Source: Rhodosorus marinus
Taxonomy: Eukaryota > Rhodophyta > Stylonematophyceae > Stylonematales > Stylonemataceae
Direction: 5' to 3'
Assembly: GCA_029953675.1 (NCBI GenBank)
Contig: JAMWBK010000007.1
Span: 2,148,800 to 2,212,799 of the forward strand
DNA length: 64,000 nucleotides
The position numbers and the translations under genes were made by a program. Of this stretch, positions 11,816 through 23,236 are shown piece by piece (position 1 is the stretch's first letter; each line of letters opens with the position of its first letter). Below the pieces are notes generated by a model. The model searched no databases and had not been told where the DNA came from. It worked only from the letters and a program-made list of their open reading frames with translations.

Positions 11816-14345
11816 TGGGGGTGGCCAGACGATTTTCTTTGGCAGTTTAGAGACTCCGGCTATTGGGAAAGCAAGCGCGAAGGTGGGGCGCCGACTCCGC
11901 GCTTCCTATATCATATTTATATCACTTTCTTTTGAGGACAAACTCGTTCTTGGCGGCGGCTATATTCCTAACGTACTCTGGAACCTTTAAAGGTGATAAC
12001 TTGTAGTTACCGCTGCTCTCGATCGCTTATGACACAACCATGCGCGTGAGGATGAGGCAGGAGAGTATTGCATGAACTGTACGGGGACAACGAGCCCTCC
12101 CGGCTCTGATTGGATTCCTTGCCTGTTTCGAAGCTTGTATAAAGGATGTTATCGGTGTAAAGGGCTGAGAGGACTGAGAGGACGCATATGCGCACGCTAC
12201 CATCGTCAACTACTGGCGGACGGACAAGCAAACTTGATCATTTCATCATCATCGTTTTATCCCTGCTTGGCTGTGGTAGTCGTCAGGATGTTTGCAAGGT
12301 TTCTTAGTAGCAGTTGCTTTGGCTGTCGTTCAGGAGTTCTGTGGTGCTAGGAGTATGAGACATTTCAGTCCCTGCATCTTGGAACGTCCAGATCAGATTT
12401 TCAGTAATCCACCACACCCATGGACCTTCAAGCGTTTGGACTTTGTTCCAGATGTGCCCCAAGAGCAAAACTCTACCGCCGGCAGGGGAGCCGTGTTTGC
12501 AGTGATCTATTGCATCCACGGAACTGCAAGCGTTGGTACTTGGTTCGTAACGGAAGTGTTCAAAAAGCATAACTCTAGCACAGGAATCCATGTGCTTGTG
12601 GGAAACTAGGTTCCCGATCCACCACCCTCAACTGTGATCTCCTAAGCAGTAAACGGGCTCAGCAGATTCATAGGGCAAGGCTTGACGAGCGGGCCGTTGC
12701 TGGATGTCGGATGGCCTTGTTCGTGGTTACGGAATTGGATGAACGCAAAGAGACCCTTACAATTATCGTACGAAAGTCGGTAGTTCGACGGGATAGCTTA
12801 GCACGACGTCTCCGATTCTTTAAACGTGTCCAACTCAGTTTCAGAGCGTCTGCATCCACCCCTTGAAGGAGTCAGACTCGCTGGTTTGTTGCTAGATGAA
12901 CAAGAAAGGCCTAGCCGCATCGCCAATTCTGAACCCTGTTGGGGCCCCAAGCGCCTTATTTCAACCCTTGGGAAAGTGTTTGTCGATATACGATAGGGAC
13001 CAAGGTCACCTTTGTTAGGATGCCAGCTGAGGAGCTGAATGTGAACAGAGTCATCAATGGGCTTACAGTGATACTCCGGAACGGGAAAGCATTCCCAGGC
13101 GAGGGCAATGGGCGAGTTTATGGATGACTTTCCGGTCCATGAAATCGACTTCCGGAGAAGCCTTAGTGCAGACTCGCATTTCAGCTGTAATCAACGTGGG
13201 TAGGACAAGGAAGCGAACAAATTTCAACGCGTTCAAAACACTATCGCAGCGCAGGATGTCTCTTAAACTATTAGATTCGTTCGCGAAGAAATTTTTTCTT
13301 GAGAGAGATCGTGTCTACTGGATTGTAGGTGTTCGTCCAAGGCATCGCCCAGCCACGAAGTCCCGTTTTTTTAACTCCGGCCAGGTCAGGGGAAACTCGT
13401 TTCATGTATTGGGGCCCTCAGCATGAGCCCTCAACTGAAGTGATGGGTTGCACCGATAACAAGCGTCCAAGTAGTGTTCATGAGGACTTTGGTGAACAAT
13501 CTATCAACTGTGCGCCCAACCATTCGAACGAGCTTACAATTTTGAAAAACTACACTGCTAGATTGATGGAGGGTCGATTCCCCCAAAAGTGAAAGAGGGA
13601 TGAGTTCACCCCCAAAAAGGCACTCAGCCGTTTGAGCATGCACAGAGGCCTTGTGCTCCGTGCTTCTTGAGCACGAGGAACAAGTCATTTCCTGAGGTCG
13701 AGGGTGGGTTTTCTTAAGATTGAGAACGTGGTCAAGCCATTGTGATTTCTCACCTAGGAATGCGATGCTGCGGTGAGGGGTACTGACATATAGCTGCATC
13801 GGGGTTGGTTGACGCAGTTGAGCACAGCCTTTCTCTATTCAACTTAGAAAGAAATCGAGCTTTTCAACAAATAGATTTTTTTCCTTTCCTCTTCCTTGAA
13901 CGAAACGCAAGATTGAAAAACGATCACCACCTGCTTTGGGCTCGGTTGGTCATCCAAGGCTACTACCTGTCGGTTTGAACCCACCCAAATAAACGATATG
14001 GGTGTCGACAGTTCGCTAGTAGATTCTCCCGCCCCAGGATACCCCCCCACCCCCGTTCTCTTTTACGCTCACATGAAACCGCACGCCTATTTTCATTCGC
14101 AGTTCGTTATACGGTCCGGTACGACCTCTTCAAATTATTTGGAAAAACATCAAATCCGAACACCATATAACAATATGTGATATGATGCTAATTCATGGTT
14201 CGCAAATTAGACCCTTACGCGTGTCTCCGTTCTAGTTGGATTGCAGGGAAGTACTAAATATTTAAGATAGTGTTCGCCAAGAAGCATAATTGATGCGCAT
14301 CTACGGTCTCCCAAAATCACTATGAGAAAGGGTGATACATTGTTT
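11816..14345. other. Intergenic, no gene supported
   Basis: Only short overlapping frames on both strands, none with a domain, signal sequence or coherent splice chain. A short direct repeat (GAGAGGACT twice) is at about 12168-12183. C-rich runs occur near 14040-14055. Confidence 0.45.
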
Positions 14346-14792
14346 CTACTGTTTCAACATCTCTTTCGTCAGCCATGACAACAGTTGGTGTTCAACCCCC
14401 CCCGGTTCCACGAGAAACCGCTTCCTAGCGTAGATACTGGTATGGGCAGTAGATAAACGATAAGTGCTAAATTTCCACGAGCACTGGATTGCTAAAAACG
14501 CCCTGCGAGGGGGATTGCGTGGAAAATTCAATATGTGTAAGCTCGTTTCTACATAGTTTCTACGTAATTCCGGGCCCATTTCTGAGGAATCTATCTGAAT
14601 CACTGCCTGCAGCAGGGTAGCAACATTGTCAGAAAACCTGGAATCCTGGTTCCCTAGATCAATTTCGAAGAATGCTCGTTTTGCCACACTGCTAGTTGTG
14701 AACGCGATCTCGGCGTTCACATATAATGCTTGTAAACATATCAAAACTACAATACGCTTCATAAACAAGAAGAAAATTGACACCCTTCTCAT
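14346..14792 (-). CDS. Hypothetical small protein with a signal-peptide-like start
   Basis: A 148-codon frame on the minus strand begins with basic residues followed by a hydrophobic stretch (FLFMKRIVVLICLQALYVNA), like a signal peptide or signal anchor. The rest has no recognised domain. No introns or neighbours support it, and frames of this length arise by chance in this window. The call rests only on the N-terminal pattern. Confidence 0.25.
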   Translation of the reverse strand: MRRVSIFFLFMKRIVVLICLQALYVNAEIAFTTSSVAKRAFFEIDLGNQDSRFSDNVATLLQAVIQIDSSEMGPELRRNYVETSLHILNFPRNPPRRAFLAIQCSWKFSTYRLSTAHTSIYARKRFLVEPGGVEHQLLSWLTKEMLKQ

Positions 14793-14837
14793 TCACAAGA
14801 GGCCGTAGCAATAGCTGCCCTGAGCACTAATCGCGAG

Positions 14838-14925
14838 TACTTCGCCGCGCTTAGTCTTTTTTTCCCCTCGGGGTTTTTTTTTTTTTCAGCCTCCGATTAA
14901 ACCATTCATTCAATGTGATTCAAAT
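14838..14925. repeat. Dispersed repeat copy (CAGCCTCCGATTAAAC type)
   Basis: Contains CTTCGCCGCGCTTA, a T-rich spacer, then CAGCCTCCGATTAAAC followed by ATTCATTCAATG. The same order recurs at 25410-25490, and a shorter piece at about 18408-18428. It is probably an interspersed, non-coding mobile-element remnant. Confidence 0.45.
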
Positions 14926-15928
14926 CAATTAAGAATAAGGAGAACGCTTGAGCGTCGACACATATAGGGTTTATCGCCATTACCCTAAACGGCCCCACAA
15001 AGCCGTTAAGCTGAGCGTCCATCTCAGTTTTTTTTGGAGAAATTTGAATTTGCCGTCGGAATCGTGGTCCTCTAACAAGTTCATTTTTTCTGTATGTTTT
15101 TCACCTACGGGACCTAAGCGCAATAAAATTTCAAACCAAAGCATAAATATTTTCCGCGGTGAGGATTATCGGCAAGAGCCGCTGTTCAGCTCGCAATCCT
15201 TGGTTGCCCCAATTCGAGGAAATACGCAAAGGGACGCGGTGCTCGAGCCAGTGAATGTACGAATATCTGATAGTTCCCAACAGCAACTTCAAAAAAAAAC
15301 AACAATTTCAACCTCGGAAACAAGGCAAATGGAGTAACTACGCTTATACTCAGAACAATTGATTTTGGACACGCGTCAGACCATGATTCATAGGAATTCG
15401 TTGGCGTTTCACCCAGACAGAGTATAATTGGATCAACGCATTCAGTTGGAGGTTGTACTCGTCTGGTCTTGATGTGAAGGAAGAATTCGTCAAGCCATTG
15501 TTTTTAAGAAATAAATTGCTCAGAAGACAATTCATTATGATATTCAATTAATTTTGATCGAGAGCTGGACCGGAAAGCGTCAAGCAAACGAAATACTCTG
15601 CTCCAAGGGGTTCCCTTGAATATGTAATATTTTACGAGCGCGTCTTGGGGAAAGAACCATTCAGTCATGTTCTTTTTCTCATGCTTCGGGAATTTTTTTC
15701 TTTCAAGAGTCTAGAAGATGACGATCTCTGATTCAAACGGACCCAACGAGGCGAGAGGAGCTCGCTTCGAGAAGCCTACATAAAGGGGATTTGATGCTGC
15801 ACACCGGAGAAAGAGGAGATAGATCCAAAAGAGTAAGTATACAGATTCAAGAGAGTTGAAGCTGAGGAGCAGAGAGTGAAAGGAAAAACTACGCTGTAGC
15901 AGAAAAACTAGGGTTTCCGGATCAGGAT

Positions 15929-16483
15929 ATGTCATTGCTGTTTATGAGTGATTTAGTAGCTGTTGACCTGGAGAATCAACTTCTGGCATCGTTCGCAGAG
16001 GGCGGGCCGGCGTTTGCGCCGGTAGACTTGGATCTTATTGCCCCGGAAGAGTTGGAAGTTGAGAACTCCCTGTGGTCCACTGAGAGTGCTTCGCTTAGCG
16101 AAAGCTCGCATTGCAGCGATGATGGTGACTTTCTCGAAAAGTTCCTCGCTGAGATCGAGCCTGAAATCCCAGTTGTCAAGGTGGAACCTGAGACGGTAAA
16201 GCCTGTTGAGGTTGTCCGCCCATCGAACGCAATGGCAACATGCCCAATCTGCCATTCGAACTTTTTCCGCAAGTACGAGATGATCAGGCATCTGAAAGCT
16301 ACTCATTATCGCATCCGCCCTCACCAATGTAAATACTGCAAAAAATCGTTCGCGCGAACATGCCACCTCAACGTGCACATAAAAAACGTACATATGAAAC
16401 GCGATAAGAAGAAGAGGCAAACGAAGAAACAGAAGACAGAACCAACTATAACTGGCTTCCGGGAGAACGGAACCCTGTTGTAA
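15929..16483 (+). CDS. C2H2 zinc-finger protein, probable transcription factor
   Basis: Intronless 184-residue frame. The N-terminal 95 residues are acidic and serine-rich, like an activation domain. Two adjacent C2H2 fingers follow: CPICHSNFF...HLKATH (Cys-X2-Cys-X12-His-X4-His) at about residues 105-126, and CKYCKKSFA...HIKNVH at about 133-154. A basic tail (KRDKKKRQTKKQK) is a plausible nuclear localisation signal. Two fingers are enough for a short DNA site, but the target is unknown. The start at 15929 is followed by a second in-frame ATG at 15944; either could be used. An AATAAA lies just downstream at 16499-16504. A TATA-like CATAAA sits about 150 bases upstream. Confidence 0.75.
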   Translation: MSLLFMSDLVAVDLENQLLASFAEGGPAFAPVDLDLIAPEELEVENSLWSTESASLSESSHCSDDGDFLEKFLAEIEPEIPVVKVEPETVKPVEVVRPSNAMATCPICHSNFFRKYEMIRHLKATHYRIRPHQCKYCKKSFARTCHLNVHIKNVHMKRDKKKRQTKKQKTEPTITGFRENGTLL

Positions 16484-16498
16484 CTTGTATACCAACTT

Positions 16499-16504
16499 AA
16501 TAAA
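16499..16504 (+). terminator. Polyadenylation signal AATAAA of the zinc-finger gene
   Basis: AATAAA begins 16 bases after the zinc-finger stop codon, in the sense direction. The position fits a 3' end signal for a short 3' UTR. Confidence 0.45.
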
Positions 16505-17714
16505 ACTATCCGAAGTTGAAATGAAACAGATTTTCGGGAACGTCCCTTGCCCTCCTTATCACAACATACCTGAGCACGTCAATCAAAAATCTTGAGTTCT
16601 CGAGAAGGACGCGGGATCCTCCACCGGATTAGAAGAGGAGCAAAAGCATACACAGACGAGAACACAAAGTTCAGTTCCTCAGCACGGTCGTACAGTCTGC
16701 TGCCTGTTCCGATTTCCCTCTGGGAGCAGAGTTGTTCCAACTCGGGGTTGGCAGACAGTCGGCTTTTCTCAAGACCATTCAGCCGTTTTGCTAGAGCTGC
16801 ATAGATACCTAGAGGTTTGCGCTCCTTGCCTACGCTGTTCTTTGGAAAACAAACAAGCACTCGCCGCTGTCCACGACCAGCCTTTCCCTTGCATACTGCA
16901 TTCTACAAACGATTGTGTGCTGACTGAGACTACCTTTCTCTGTGGCGTAGAAGAGGCGCGTGGGTATAACAGATGAAATGGAACAACCGAATCCCTGTGA
17001 CCAACCAATCACAGCTACGGCGGGATGAAAGGTTCAGTACCCGTTTTCTTTGAGTTCGGATCAACTTTGATCATCTTCTACTTCAAATTGGCTGCACAAA
17101 ATGATTGCTCCCTCACGATCAGTCAATATGTGCTTTGATATAGAATTGTGAAAAAAATGACCATCACGCAAGCTGTATTTTTCGATCTTTTAGGATCGCT
17201 CTTTTCCGTCTGTAGCGGATGCCAATCCATTGTACAGGGTTTTAACCAGGTAAAAACCGAAGTTTCCCTCTCAAATCCTTGTTTTTTTTGGCGATGACTT
17301 ACTTTTAGTAGTGTCGTACCCAGCGACAGGGCGTGGTTTCGGTCTCACACCCAGGTAGAGGTATGAACTAGAAGTAGTAGCACCGTCGTATGCATAGATA
17401 CCCGCATTACAATACCATAGTCACGGTCTCTTGCCAGCACACCCGAATTGATCAGGGAGCCTGTCTCCGTGGGGAGGCTGACTGGCCAGTATATTCAGAA
17501 TATTTCAAAGGCACGTGCATGATCACGATAAAAAAGTCGTTAGGTTTCGATACCCAAAGGGTTGCCCCTGTTTACTGTTTATCGAGCAGGGTAGGTCACC
17601 CGGTTGACCCTAATCTAGACTAAAGATTTGACTTTCTAGCAAAAAGTTTGTAAAGTAAGCCTATGCTCGGGCGTTTCATGTTACAGCCTCATTTCCGAAA
17701 CGAATTTGGCGAAT

Positions 17715-18116
17715 ATGGCAGGAAATCAAAGACATCATGGTGTTAACTGTGGATATGCTTGCCCTAGATATTTCTCAATTTTTGGGACATGTAGACGTTA
17801 TCTGTTCGAATGGGACCCCTTTGTCATGGAAATGGCGTTTCCTGAAACGTCCAGAACTGACGTTTGTCCCCGGCCAAACTATTCTCAAATTCACCTTTGT
17901 CTTCTACCTAACCTGATAATCCTCTGCAGCGCAATGCTTCTCTTAACATCCTTCCAATACCCGAAAAGAATTGTGGTTGGAGTTTGCGCAGTGTCCGGTG
18001 TGATACTCCTCGCCAAACTGGTCCTCCACCAATTCTTTCAAAAGCTGAAAGCGTTCAGAGTAGTTGAAAGAACAAGACGTTCGGGTACTGTGGTTTCGCG
18101 ATATCCCCTTGGTTGA
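17715..18116 (+). CDS. Possible small membrane protein (unrecognised)
   Basis: An open frame from the ATG at 17715 encodes about 133 residues. The C-terminal half has two closely spaced hydrophobic stretches (PNLIILCSAMLLLTSF and VVGVCAVSGVILLAKLVL) followed by a basic tail. A candidate upstream exon, MTITQAVFFDLLGSLFSVCS..., opens at about 17157 and ends at a GT near 17250, so the true gene may be spliced. No family is recognised and there is no supporting neighbour, so this is weak. Confidence 0.25.
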   Translation: MAGNQRHHGVNCGYACPRYFSIFGTCRRYLFEWDPFVMEMAFPETSRTDVCPRPNYSQIHLCLLPNLIILCSAMLLLTSFQYPKRIVVGVCAVSGVILLAKLVLHQFFQKLKAFRVVERTRRSGTVVSRYPLG

Positions 18117-19225
18117 TTCACAGGATAGTCAGCAGTGCAAAGCAAGAATGGAGACCTTGAAAAAGTATTTGCAAAGCAAAGTACAAAACGGACTCCGGCG
18201 ACTCTGAGTTAAACCGCTCGGTTTGGATATGGATGAGCGTTTCTGAGCTAAGCCGAGGTCAACACTGACAACCATAGCCCCACAAAGGCGCGAAACATGG
18301 GTTTAAGCCTGCCCTGGTCATTAATATTACACTCCGAAATAAACCAAATTAAAGATCCGAGTGACGGGCGCACCCCACAGCTGAATATTGACACCGTAAC
18401 TGACATCGATTAAACCAATTCATTCAACTAGACGAACGCACTTGCCTTGACACCTATTGTGGGCCAATCAATTTTGGGGTCACTTAGAATGGGAATCAAA
18501 TTTTAAAGCGAAATATTTGCCAATTTTTACATGCCGAACTAGCCAATGATATGCAGTCGGAGAAATAGTATCCTTTCAGCCAAAAAGCAGGTAAAACAGG
18601 TGGACAGACCCCCCTGGCAGCAGAGGTTGTTTTTCTCTTCTTGTCGATGAGAAAAAGCACGTTCGATAATGTGGTCAAGATGGCCTTCTCCCAAAGCAAA
18701 GTTTCCCCGTTTGTGCTGATCTGAGTGTTAATTGCCACCACCTCGGCGGCAACGTGAACGGCATCCTTCCTCTTGTGCCCCTCCAGGACTAAACCCCAGC
18801 CTAACGAAGCTTTTTGCGTTGGAGACGGAGTGCGCGTTTTGGGGCTGAGGCTTGATTGCTTATGTAGTTTCTTGTGGATAGGTGAGTGAGCAATTGAGCG
18901 AAGGGTGTTCAATTTCTTTTTTTTTTGGAAGGCCTTGGATGTTTCTACGATGATCAAGTACAGGGGCTGGTGAGCAAGTCGCGTTCTTCTTGTTTCCTGT
19001 TAAATGGGATGGGTGAATGAAACGCGAAATGACAGTTGGGCTGGGGAGGTGGGGGACCTAGGTGTGAATGGAGCGCAGTGAGGATCAAAGTGTCGTGGTG
19101 TGATATCCGTTTGCTAGGAGGTAGGTGGCTTGGTTTTGAAAACGGTGAGATGCGCTTAGGGGTAGCGACTGCTAGTGCTAGGTAGCAGCCTTTGCCTTCG
19201 AGCAGGGTCGGAAAAAAAGTTGAGT
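18117..19225. other. Intergenic region upstream of SLC33A1
   Basis: No supportable gene. A 153-codon minus-strand frame at 18496-18957 is low complexity at its start and has no domain. The segment 18408-18428 (CGATTAAACCAATTCATTCAA) matches the core of the dispersed repeat at 14.9 and 25.4 kb. Confidence 0.4.
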
Positions 19226-20778
19226 ATGGAGATTGGGAAAGGGGGAGGTTCCTCCGTGAATATCAATGCATCCTGGCTGTTTTTGAGCTTGATGTATTTG
19301 GTTCAAGGGATTCCGCTTGGCCTGGCCGCAGGGAGTGTTTCATATTTGTTGAAGAGCTCTATGACATACTCCGAGGTCGCAATTTTCTCTTTTGCAACTT
19401 GGCCATATGCGTTGAAGCTTTTTTGGAGTCCAGTGGTTGATGGGTTCTACTGGTCCAAACTGGGAAGGAGGCGCAGTTGGATTCTGCCGGTGCAGATACT
19501 TATAGGTCTCACAATGATTTATATTTCGCAATGGATAGATTGCTACTTGCCTGGCGAAGAGTGCTCGACACAAGGTCCTCGTCCTGAGGCACCTGGTATC
19601 CGGTTCATTACCTTTTGGTTCTTCATTTTGGTGCTTCTTAGCGCAACTCAGGATATCGCTTTGGACGGGTGGGCACTAGAGTTGTTGCCCGAGAGTGACA
19701 GGCACCTCGCATCAAGTGCACAAACGATGGGGCTTACTGGTGGTTTCTTTCTGTCCTTTACGGTACTGCTCTCACTATCTTCTAGAGCTTTTGTACGCGA
19801 ATGGCTCCCTTTTCTAGAGGGTCCGCCCATAACTATCTCCGGTTACATTCGATACGCCGGCATTGCTGCAGCAACTATGAGCGTTTTCGTGCTTCTCGTG
19901 CCTGAGTATCCGCCAACGGAAGAACTGGATGTCATGGACGTGTACAGGAAGCTTGTCTCGGTCGTTATCTCTCGGCGGGATTTGCTGCTTGTTCTTCTTG
20001 TACATAAGTTGGGATTTGTTGCGAACGATGCTGCATCAAGCTTGCTATTGCTGGAGAGAGGCTTTAGAAGAGAGGACTTCGCGCTGACAGCAATGTTGGA
20101 CTTCCCCGTACAGCTTGTTGTCGGGCTTATAGTGACACGCTGGTCAAAGAAGCGGAACCCAGTCCAACCGTGGGTTACTGGACAACTTATGCGACTTGCT
20201 CTGTGCTTTATCATGAACGTATTTATTTATTATGCAGTTGGAAGAACCTCCGGGCTGGAAGCTTTCTTTCCGTTGGTGGTCTCCTTGTCCATTCTTACAA
20301 GCGTAGCTGGCACAGTCATGTTCATATCTCAAGGGGCATTTTTCGCTGTAATATCTGATTCAGCGATAGGCGGCAGTTATCAAACGCTGCTCAACACGGT
20401 AAGCGAGAGCAGAAATGACCCACCGGATATGGCCTGGTTTGAATGGAATCAGCGCCTTGGTTATAGCTCTACTTGTTTGACCCTTGTTTTGCTGATGCGA
20501 ATATCATTGCTTCGTTTCTTTTCGTTCATGGCTGGCAGTTTTCGAACTTTGGTGGGACCTGGCCGAAGTTCTTTGTCCTCCGGGCCATTGATTACTTTAA
20601 CGTTGAGGTTTGCGACAGTATGAGCAACTGCGTGCGTACTCGGGAGGGTTATGTTCCCGTCTCGTTTGCGACTGTGTCCCTTGGTGCTTTATTGTTCGCT
20701 TTTTTGGTGAGGCCAAGAATTCAGGATCTCGTGCAGAGCAACAGGAATAGCGCCGTCGCGAAAGACAAGATGTCATAG
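19226..20778 (+). CDS. SLC33A1: Acetyl-CoA transporter, SLC33A1/AT-1 family
   Basis: Polytopic endoplasmic-reticulum/Golgi membrane protein that moves acetyl-CoA into the lumen for protein and glycan acetylation (family knowledge). Exons 19226-20398 and 20539-20778 join in phase 0 over a 140-bp intron to give 470 residues, close to the family minimum. Recognisable blocks are YLVQGIPLGLAAG in TM1, FWSPVVDGFY and LGRRRSWILP in the first loop, TQDIALDGWALELL, and GGSYQTLLNT immediately before the intron continuing into FSNFGGTWPKFF after it. Those last two blocks are contiguous in family members, which fixes the splice. About eleven hydrophobic segments can be counted. Open frame extends upstream of 19226 but without an ATG. 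Confidence 0.88.
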
Positions 20779-20836
20779 ATTTTTGCACTGGATCGACCGA
20801 TTCCGTATCATTGTCGAAGTCGAGGGAATTGGCTGC

Positions 20837-21082
20837 TTAAGCTCTTGGATATCTTTTGTCCAAGTCATAGAGGTTGACCATGGTGAGCAGTAGTAGGGAG
20901 TAGATTATTAAAATCATGAACTCGTGGCTAGCAAGGAACAACCCGACTCTACCAACCCGTATGGTCTGGCTGGCTTCGCCGGACCTGAGACCATCTCGAA
21001 CTGAGGAACAGGTTTTTCTAAAAGGAATTCTCAAGCTGAAGAAAGAAATCCGATTCCTGCCTATCAGCCGTTTCGAGTACAT
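20837..21082 (-). CDS. Possible terminal exon of a tail-anchored, golgin-like protein
   Basis: A minus-strand frame ends with a hydrophobic tail segment (FMILIIYSLLLLTMVNL) and a short charged C-terminus (YDLDKRYPRA). This is the layout of tail-anchored Golgi/ER proteins, and a Gly-Arg-X-X-Leu-Phe-Leu motif precedes the membrane segment as in CASP/golgin-84 tails. A helical stretch DEVISLRKQFLDELNFQT, encoded just upstream at about 21090-21180 in another frame, may be the preceding exon. The gene would be convergent with SLC33A1 (58 bases between stops). Splice sites are not resolved and the family call is tentative. Confidence 0.3.
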   Translation of the reverse strand: MYSKRLIGRNRISFFSLRIPFRKTCSSVRDGLRSGEASQTIRVGRVGLFLASHEFMILIIYSLLLLTMVNLYDLDKRYPRA

Positions 21083-21838
21083 ACTCAGTCACACGCTACA
21101 TACGGAGTCCAGCATGCCTGTACTGTCGTTTGAAAGTTTAGCTCATCCAAGAACTGTTTGCGCAAACTAATCACCTCATCCCTGTGGCGGGGACGGGAAA
21201 GATTTTCAGCGAATTTCGATCTGCAATTCCGAGTTGAGCGCTCCATAAAGGTTGACTGAAATAATGACTGCTTGTTCTACCTATTCACCATTGGCTTATG
21301 AGAACACGTGCTAAATGATAATTAGATGAATTGAACTTTCGAAATATTTTCAAAAACGAAGAAACTCCGGTTGAAAAAACGCCCCCTTTCGCCGTCGGCG
21401 TCGCCAAGACAGGCTGTCAACAACCCACAACCCCCAATTGAGGGAACAAGTTCTTCTTTTGAAGGGGGGGGTTAGCTAACTATACCACAATACAAAATAA
21501 TAACTTTCGCTACTTTTATGAGTTTCCAGGCAGTCTTTTCCAGTCACTGTATACCCTACATGAAATCAAAGGAAATCTATTGCATCAAATGTAGAAGCCG
21601 ATTTCTGCGTTTTCGAGGTAGATTGTAGTTTTCGGTTTTTGCTTTTATTTTCGTGTTTGCCGTCGGTGTCGACGCCCTCTGACGCCGCAAAAGGCTTTGA
21701 CTCTTGTGTGAGAGGCGAAGTCCGAGCGACGAAGTTGCTGGTTGCGGGTGGGGTTGCTTGTGGAGGTTGTTTGAGATACGGATAGGAGGCTGGGATAGGG
21801 TTGTGCGTTCTTTTGGTCCAGGGACTGGAGGGTTAGAG

Positions 21839-22805
21839 ATGAAGACGCTTTTGAGCACGGGGTTTCTTCCCCTCCCTGAGGGAGGTAAGTTTCGCTGTCA
21901 AAAAGGAATATTCGCCATTGGTGTGGGTGACTTTTTTTTTATTTTTATTTGTTTGGTCGTGCCTTGACCGTGCTCTTTGCTGTGGAGGTCATGCTCGGGC
22001 ACTCTTGAGCTTAGGTGGAAAATTTTAACCTGGCCATTTGTCTCTCGTGTTGAACATTTGTTGTGGCGCGAGGATGATGAGTTTTTGACGTTTTGTTTTC
22101 TGCCTTGGTGCCTTTAGTAACTGTGGAGGTGCATTCTCGAATAGTCGAGGTCACCGGACCTCGTGGGACGCTGAGTCGCGACATGCGCCACATGAACTTG
22201 CAAGTTCGCAAAGTTGAAGGCGGGGAGAAAATTCGTGTAGATATTTGGCACGGGAAGCGGAAGCACGTTGCGGCGATGAACACTATCTTGTCCACCATTC
22301 AGAATCTTATTACGGGCGTTACGAAGGGTTACAGATACAAGATGCGTTTTGTCTATGCGCATTTTCCGATTAATGTGAACGTCGCCGATGATAAGCAGTC
22401 TGTCGAGATTAACAATTTCCTTGGAGAGAAGCGCGTGCGTAAGGTGGCGATGCTGAAGGATGTAACATGTATGAGAACCTCGACGAAGGATGAGCTCGCG
22501 TTGGAAGGAAATGACTTGCAGCTAGTGTCTCAGTCAGGTGAGGGTTTGCGCACTAAAGTTCTAGTTATTTGTAGTGAAGCGTGGAGTGGTCAATGTCCTT
22601 CTGCGCAGTGACTCAGTGTGCACCGCGCCTTGTTTGATCTGTGTTCGCCTTGGATTGGATGATGGTCTAACTTCACGCTTTCTTTGATATCCCCGACGCA
22701 GCCGCACTCGTACATCAGTCTTGCTTGGTGAAGAATAAGGATATCCGCAAGTTTTTGGACGGCATTTACGTTTCTGAGAAAGGATACGTAGGGGAGGAAG
22801 ACTAA
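21839..22805 (+). CDS. RPL9: 60S ribosomal protein uL6 (L9)
   Basis: Component of the cytosolic large ribosomal subunit. Exons 21839-21884, 22118-22537 and 22702-22805 join in phase 1 at both introns to give 189 residues, the usual length. The tiny first exon encodes MKTLLSTG, matching the family start MKT(I/L)LS. Diagnostic stretches are [53 protein letters not shown] at the end of exon 2 and [17 protein letters not shown] in exon 3. Every conserved block of the eukaryotic family is present with no frame break. The upstream promoter region is shared with whatever lies to the left. Confidence 0.97.
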
Positions 22806-23236
22806 ACTAAATATCTTATCCTACTTTGCTTGTCTCCTGGGAATTTCATCAGCTCCTGCCATGTAATCTATACTAGTACTAGATTTGACCTCATGTTTTT
22901 CAACATGCATCATTGAGGGTTTCTGTTGACAGTCCCTGGATCTTGTTGCTGGCGAAGGCCATGATACAAAAGCGCGGAACGGATAGCGATTGGTATACCC
23001 CACAACCATGTCTTCCTTCGATGTGTTCGTCGCGAGCGCGTCACAGAGGGTTTCCGTGGCCACAAGTTGATAGTATTTTGTACGCGAGCTACTAGAATCC
23101 CGCAGGTCGTCAACTGCGTTCCATTTAGGGTGTCCTAGAGCAATTAACAATCGAAGCGTGGGCGTTCATAGTAGTTCGCAGTGTGATTTGCACTCTTATA
23201 AATAGGGACGTCGATTGGTTTTGCCTATCTAGTGCA

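Noticed and set aside
13960..14000. tRNA T-arm-like GGGTTCAAACC on the minus strand
   Set aside because: The stem does not pair and no acceptor or anticodon arm can be built around it. No convincing tRNA was found anywhere in the window.
18496..18957. 153-codon minus-strand frame
   Set aside because: Starts in an A/T tract (KKKKK) and lacks any domain; position fits upstream DNA of SLC33A1.
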